From a virus: a DNA stretch of 22,774 nucleotides. The translations under genes and the position numbers were made by a program. A model generated the notes under the pieces. It made no database searches and was not told where the DNA came from. It was given only the letters and a program-made list of their open reading frames with translations. Within the stretch, counting starts at the first letter, position 1. Every line of letters begins with the position of its first letter. The stretch covers positions 1-22,774 of the IMG/VR virus record IMGVR_UViG_3300010389_000153; one strand, given 5' to 3'. Below are positions 21,248-22,774 of the stretch, one piece after another.

Positions 21248-22774
21248 TTAAAATTGCAATATAACTTTGATGTCTTCTTTTTGGTTTGAAGATCTTGTAA
21301 TAGAAGGTCTATTGTCAACGTAAATGATATTTCCAGAGTATTTTTTTACTTCTGGATTTGACAAACCATTAACAAACTCCTGACCAAGGTAGTATGTTCT
21401 ATTATTTATTGAGGTTGATATACCACTAAATGCAGTACTAATAGATAGAGTTACAGTACCACCATTAATCAAAATTGATCCTCCAGAAGAAGGATTGCTT
21501 GTAAATTCTCTTAGATCATATCCATAAGTTGGATTTGTTTGTGCAGTACCTACGGTATTAAATCCTGCAAGAGTTCTATCTTGCCAATATTTTAGAACTC
21601 CAGTTGTCTGATTATAACTTACAACTTTTCCTGCCGCAGTAATGCCAGAACCAACTGTTTGAGTAATTGTTGAATCTGGAGTAAAAACAGCAGAACTATA
21701 ACCAGCACCAGTCAGTCTCATTGCATAAACTGCACTTGCTTTATCTAATCCTAGAATCTGAGAAGAACCAAAAGATTGTGGATTTTCTACTATTCCAACT
21801 CTTGCGATTTGATTACCTGTGATAAAATCTGGATTCTGAATGTCATTTTCAATTCTTGAGTACATTAAGACATTATATGCACCTAGTTCACGATAAATGT
21901 CATATCCATGACCACCTTTTGGCGAAATTATTACATTAAATTGCGGTCTGGTCGAACCTGTAGGAACGTTTCCTGCCACCAAATCAATATTTCCATAGGT
22001 ATAATTTGAACCTTGATTTGAGACAACAATAGACTCAATTTTTTGATCATTATCAATAACGATGGTACACTCTGCTCCAAATCCGTCACCTTTAATTGGA
22101 ACTCTTGTATAAGTTCTATTTGCAGTTCCTATTCCAGCACCTCTATTAGTTACCGTAACAATTTTAATTGACCCATCAACAGCATTATTTCTAACAGGTG
22201 CATTATCCGCGCCAGTTTCCCAATTTCTAGGAACTGGCATATAATCGGTTGATTCAAATTTAACGATATCTGATGGTTTAATTGTATAAAGATATTTCCA
22301 AATATATCCATCACCACTACTTCCAGCACTTCTGGGTTCTAAATCAGTAAAAGTTGGCTCATCTAGTGATGGCCTACCATTAGGATTTTCTGGAGTTGTG
22401 CCATTTTGTAAGCAGATATAAACTCTATAATCACTATTAACTACGTAATAAGATGCTCCATATAAACTAGTCGATCCAGACACTTTAGCGGGATTTGTTC
22501 CGCTATAGTCGTGTCTATACATATCATATGTTGTACCTGATGACCAATTTCTCTTCACCACAACTTGCCTAATATCCTCTTCGGATACCTTTTTCAATGC
22601 GATCATTGTATCCCAATAATCATTCTCCTCATTGAAATTATCTCTAGGAGAAGGGGGATTTACATCCCAATCCGACAATATAGATGAAGCGTTTGGTAGT
22701 CCAATGAAAGAATAATAACTGTTATCTGAGGTGGTCACTCCCGATACAAAATTCTTTGCATTTAATATTCTAAT
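21248..22774 (-). CDS. gp8: Baseplate wedge protein gp8, 5' end outside the window
   Basis: gp8 is a wedge component of the hexagonal baseplate. The match to T4 gp8 (334 aa) is by local motifs. SSGDGYIWKYLYTIKP (residues 140-155, counted from the GTG at 22736-22738) parallels EPGDGYVWEYLFEIPP in T4. VYICLQNG (106-113) parallels VYRCLD, and YMPVPRNWE parallels the T4 VVPWPEEL stretch. The end SGNIIYVDNRPSI...QKEDIKVILQF parallels GEMIYMENRPPI...QTEEINILFTF. A GTG at 22736-22738 could be read as a start, but the frame stays open to the window edge and the upstream codons read IRILNAKNFVSG, like the T4 N-terminus, so I treat the gene as partial. Glycine-rich beta insertions (about 190-350) explain the extra length. 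The stop is 6 bases from the next ATG. Confidence 0.93.
   Translation of the reverse strand: MRILNAKNFVSGVTTSDNSYYSFIGLPNASSILSDWDVNPPSPRDNFNEENDYWDTMIALKKVSEEDIRQVVVKRNWSSGTTYDMYRHDYSGTNPAKVSGSTSLYGASYYVVNSDYRVYICLQNGTTPENPNGRPSLDEPTFTDLEPRSAGSSGDGYIWKYLYTIKPSDIVKFESTDYMPVPRNWETGADNAPVRNNAVDGSIKIVTVTNRGAGIGTANRTYTRVPIKGDGFGAECTIVIDNDQKIESIVVSNQGSNYTYGNIDLVAGNVPTGSTRPQFNVIISPKGGHGYDIYRELGAYNVLMYSRIENDIQNPDFITGNQIARVGIVENPQSFGSSQILGLDKASAVYAMRLTGAGYSSAVFTPDSTITQTVGSGITAAGKVVSYNQTTGVLKYWQDRTLAGFNTVGTAQTNPTYGYDLREFTSNPSSGGSILINGGTVTLSISTAFSGISTSINNRTYYLGQEFVNGLSNPEVKKYSGNIIYVDNRPSITRSSNQKEDIKVILQF

Noticed and set aside
22736-22738. GTG as the true start of gp8
   Set aside because: The frame remains open to the window end, and the codons upstream (IRILNAKNFVSG) look like gp8 N-terminal sequence, so the start is probably outside the window.
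1-22774. CRISPR arrays, tRNAs, insertion sequences, auxiliary host-derived genes, defence or anti-defence systems
   Set aside because: I saw no direct-repeat/spacer pattern, cloverleaf, transposase, or metabolic or photosynthesis gene. The whole window is explained by structural, packaging and small unknown phage genes.

Overview
The window is one compact block of virion-morphogenesis genes from a T4-like tailed phage (myovirus). Every gene I can support lies on the minus strand, so transcription runs from high to low coordinates. The DNA is AT-rich and genes abut or overlap by a few bases. The gene set and several small accessory families look like those of the marine T4-like phages of Prochlorococcus and Synechococcus. 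A SAR11 or other marine bacterial host cannot be excluded from sequence alone, and no host gene, tRNA, integrase or transposon is visible.

Layout in transcription order: baseplate wedge gp8 (21248-22774, 5' end outside the window); a 2725-residue virion protein of the DUF4815 type (13064-21241); three small overlapping genes (75, 65 and 128 aa; 12283-13055); neck proteins gp13 and gp14 (9987-12261); tail completion protein gp15 (8940-9941); small terminase gp16 (8499-8930); a two-gene cationic, cysteine-bearing insert (51 and 501 aa; 6855-8512); large terminase gp17 (5190-6836); a 76-aa double-CxxC protein (4960-5190); tail sheath gp18, tail tube gp19 and portal gp20 (340-4874); a gp67-like prohead core protein (138-308); and the start of one more gene in the place of T4 gene 68 (1-136).

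The backbone order 8-13-14-15-16-17-18-19-20-67 is that of T4. T4 genes 9, 10, 11, 12 and wac are replaced by the giant protein plus three small genes. Two lineage-specific insertions sit at the terminase: one between gp16 and gp17, one between gp17 and gp18.

Together these genes build the portal vertex and prohead core (20, 67-like), package DNA (16, 17), close the head and join it to the tail (13, 14, 15), make the contractile tail (18, 19) and make part of the baseplate (8, 2725-aa protein). Expression appears late. Boxes matching the T4 late-promoter consensus TATAAATA (allowing any base at position 1) precede gp13, gp15, gp18, gp20 and the gp67-like gene, with a one-mismatch box before gp19. 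In three cases the TAA stop codon of the upstream gene is part of the box.

The points most worth following up are the mosaic 501-aa protein beside the packaging motor, the glycine-rich repeat insertion in gp14, small beta-rich motifs that recur in gp8, gp14, gp15 and the giant protein, and the stop-codon/promoter fusions. I see no CRISPR array, RNA gene or convincing intrinsic terminator, and no gene-free stretch longer than about 90 bases.
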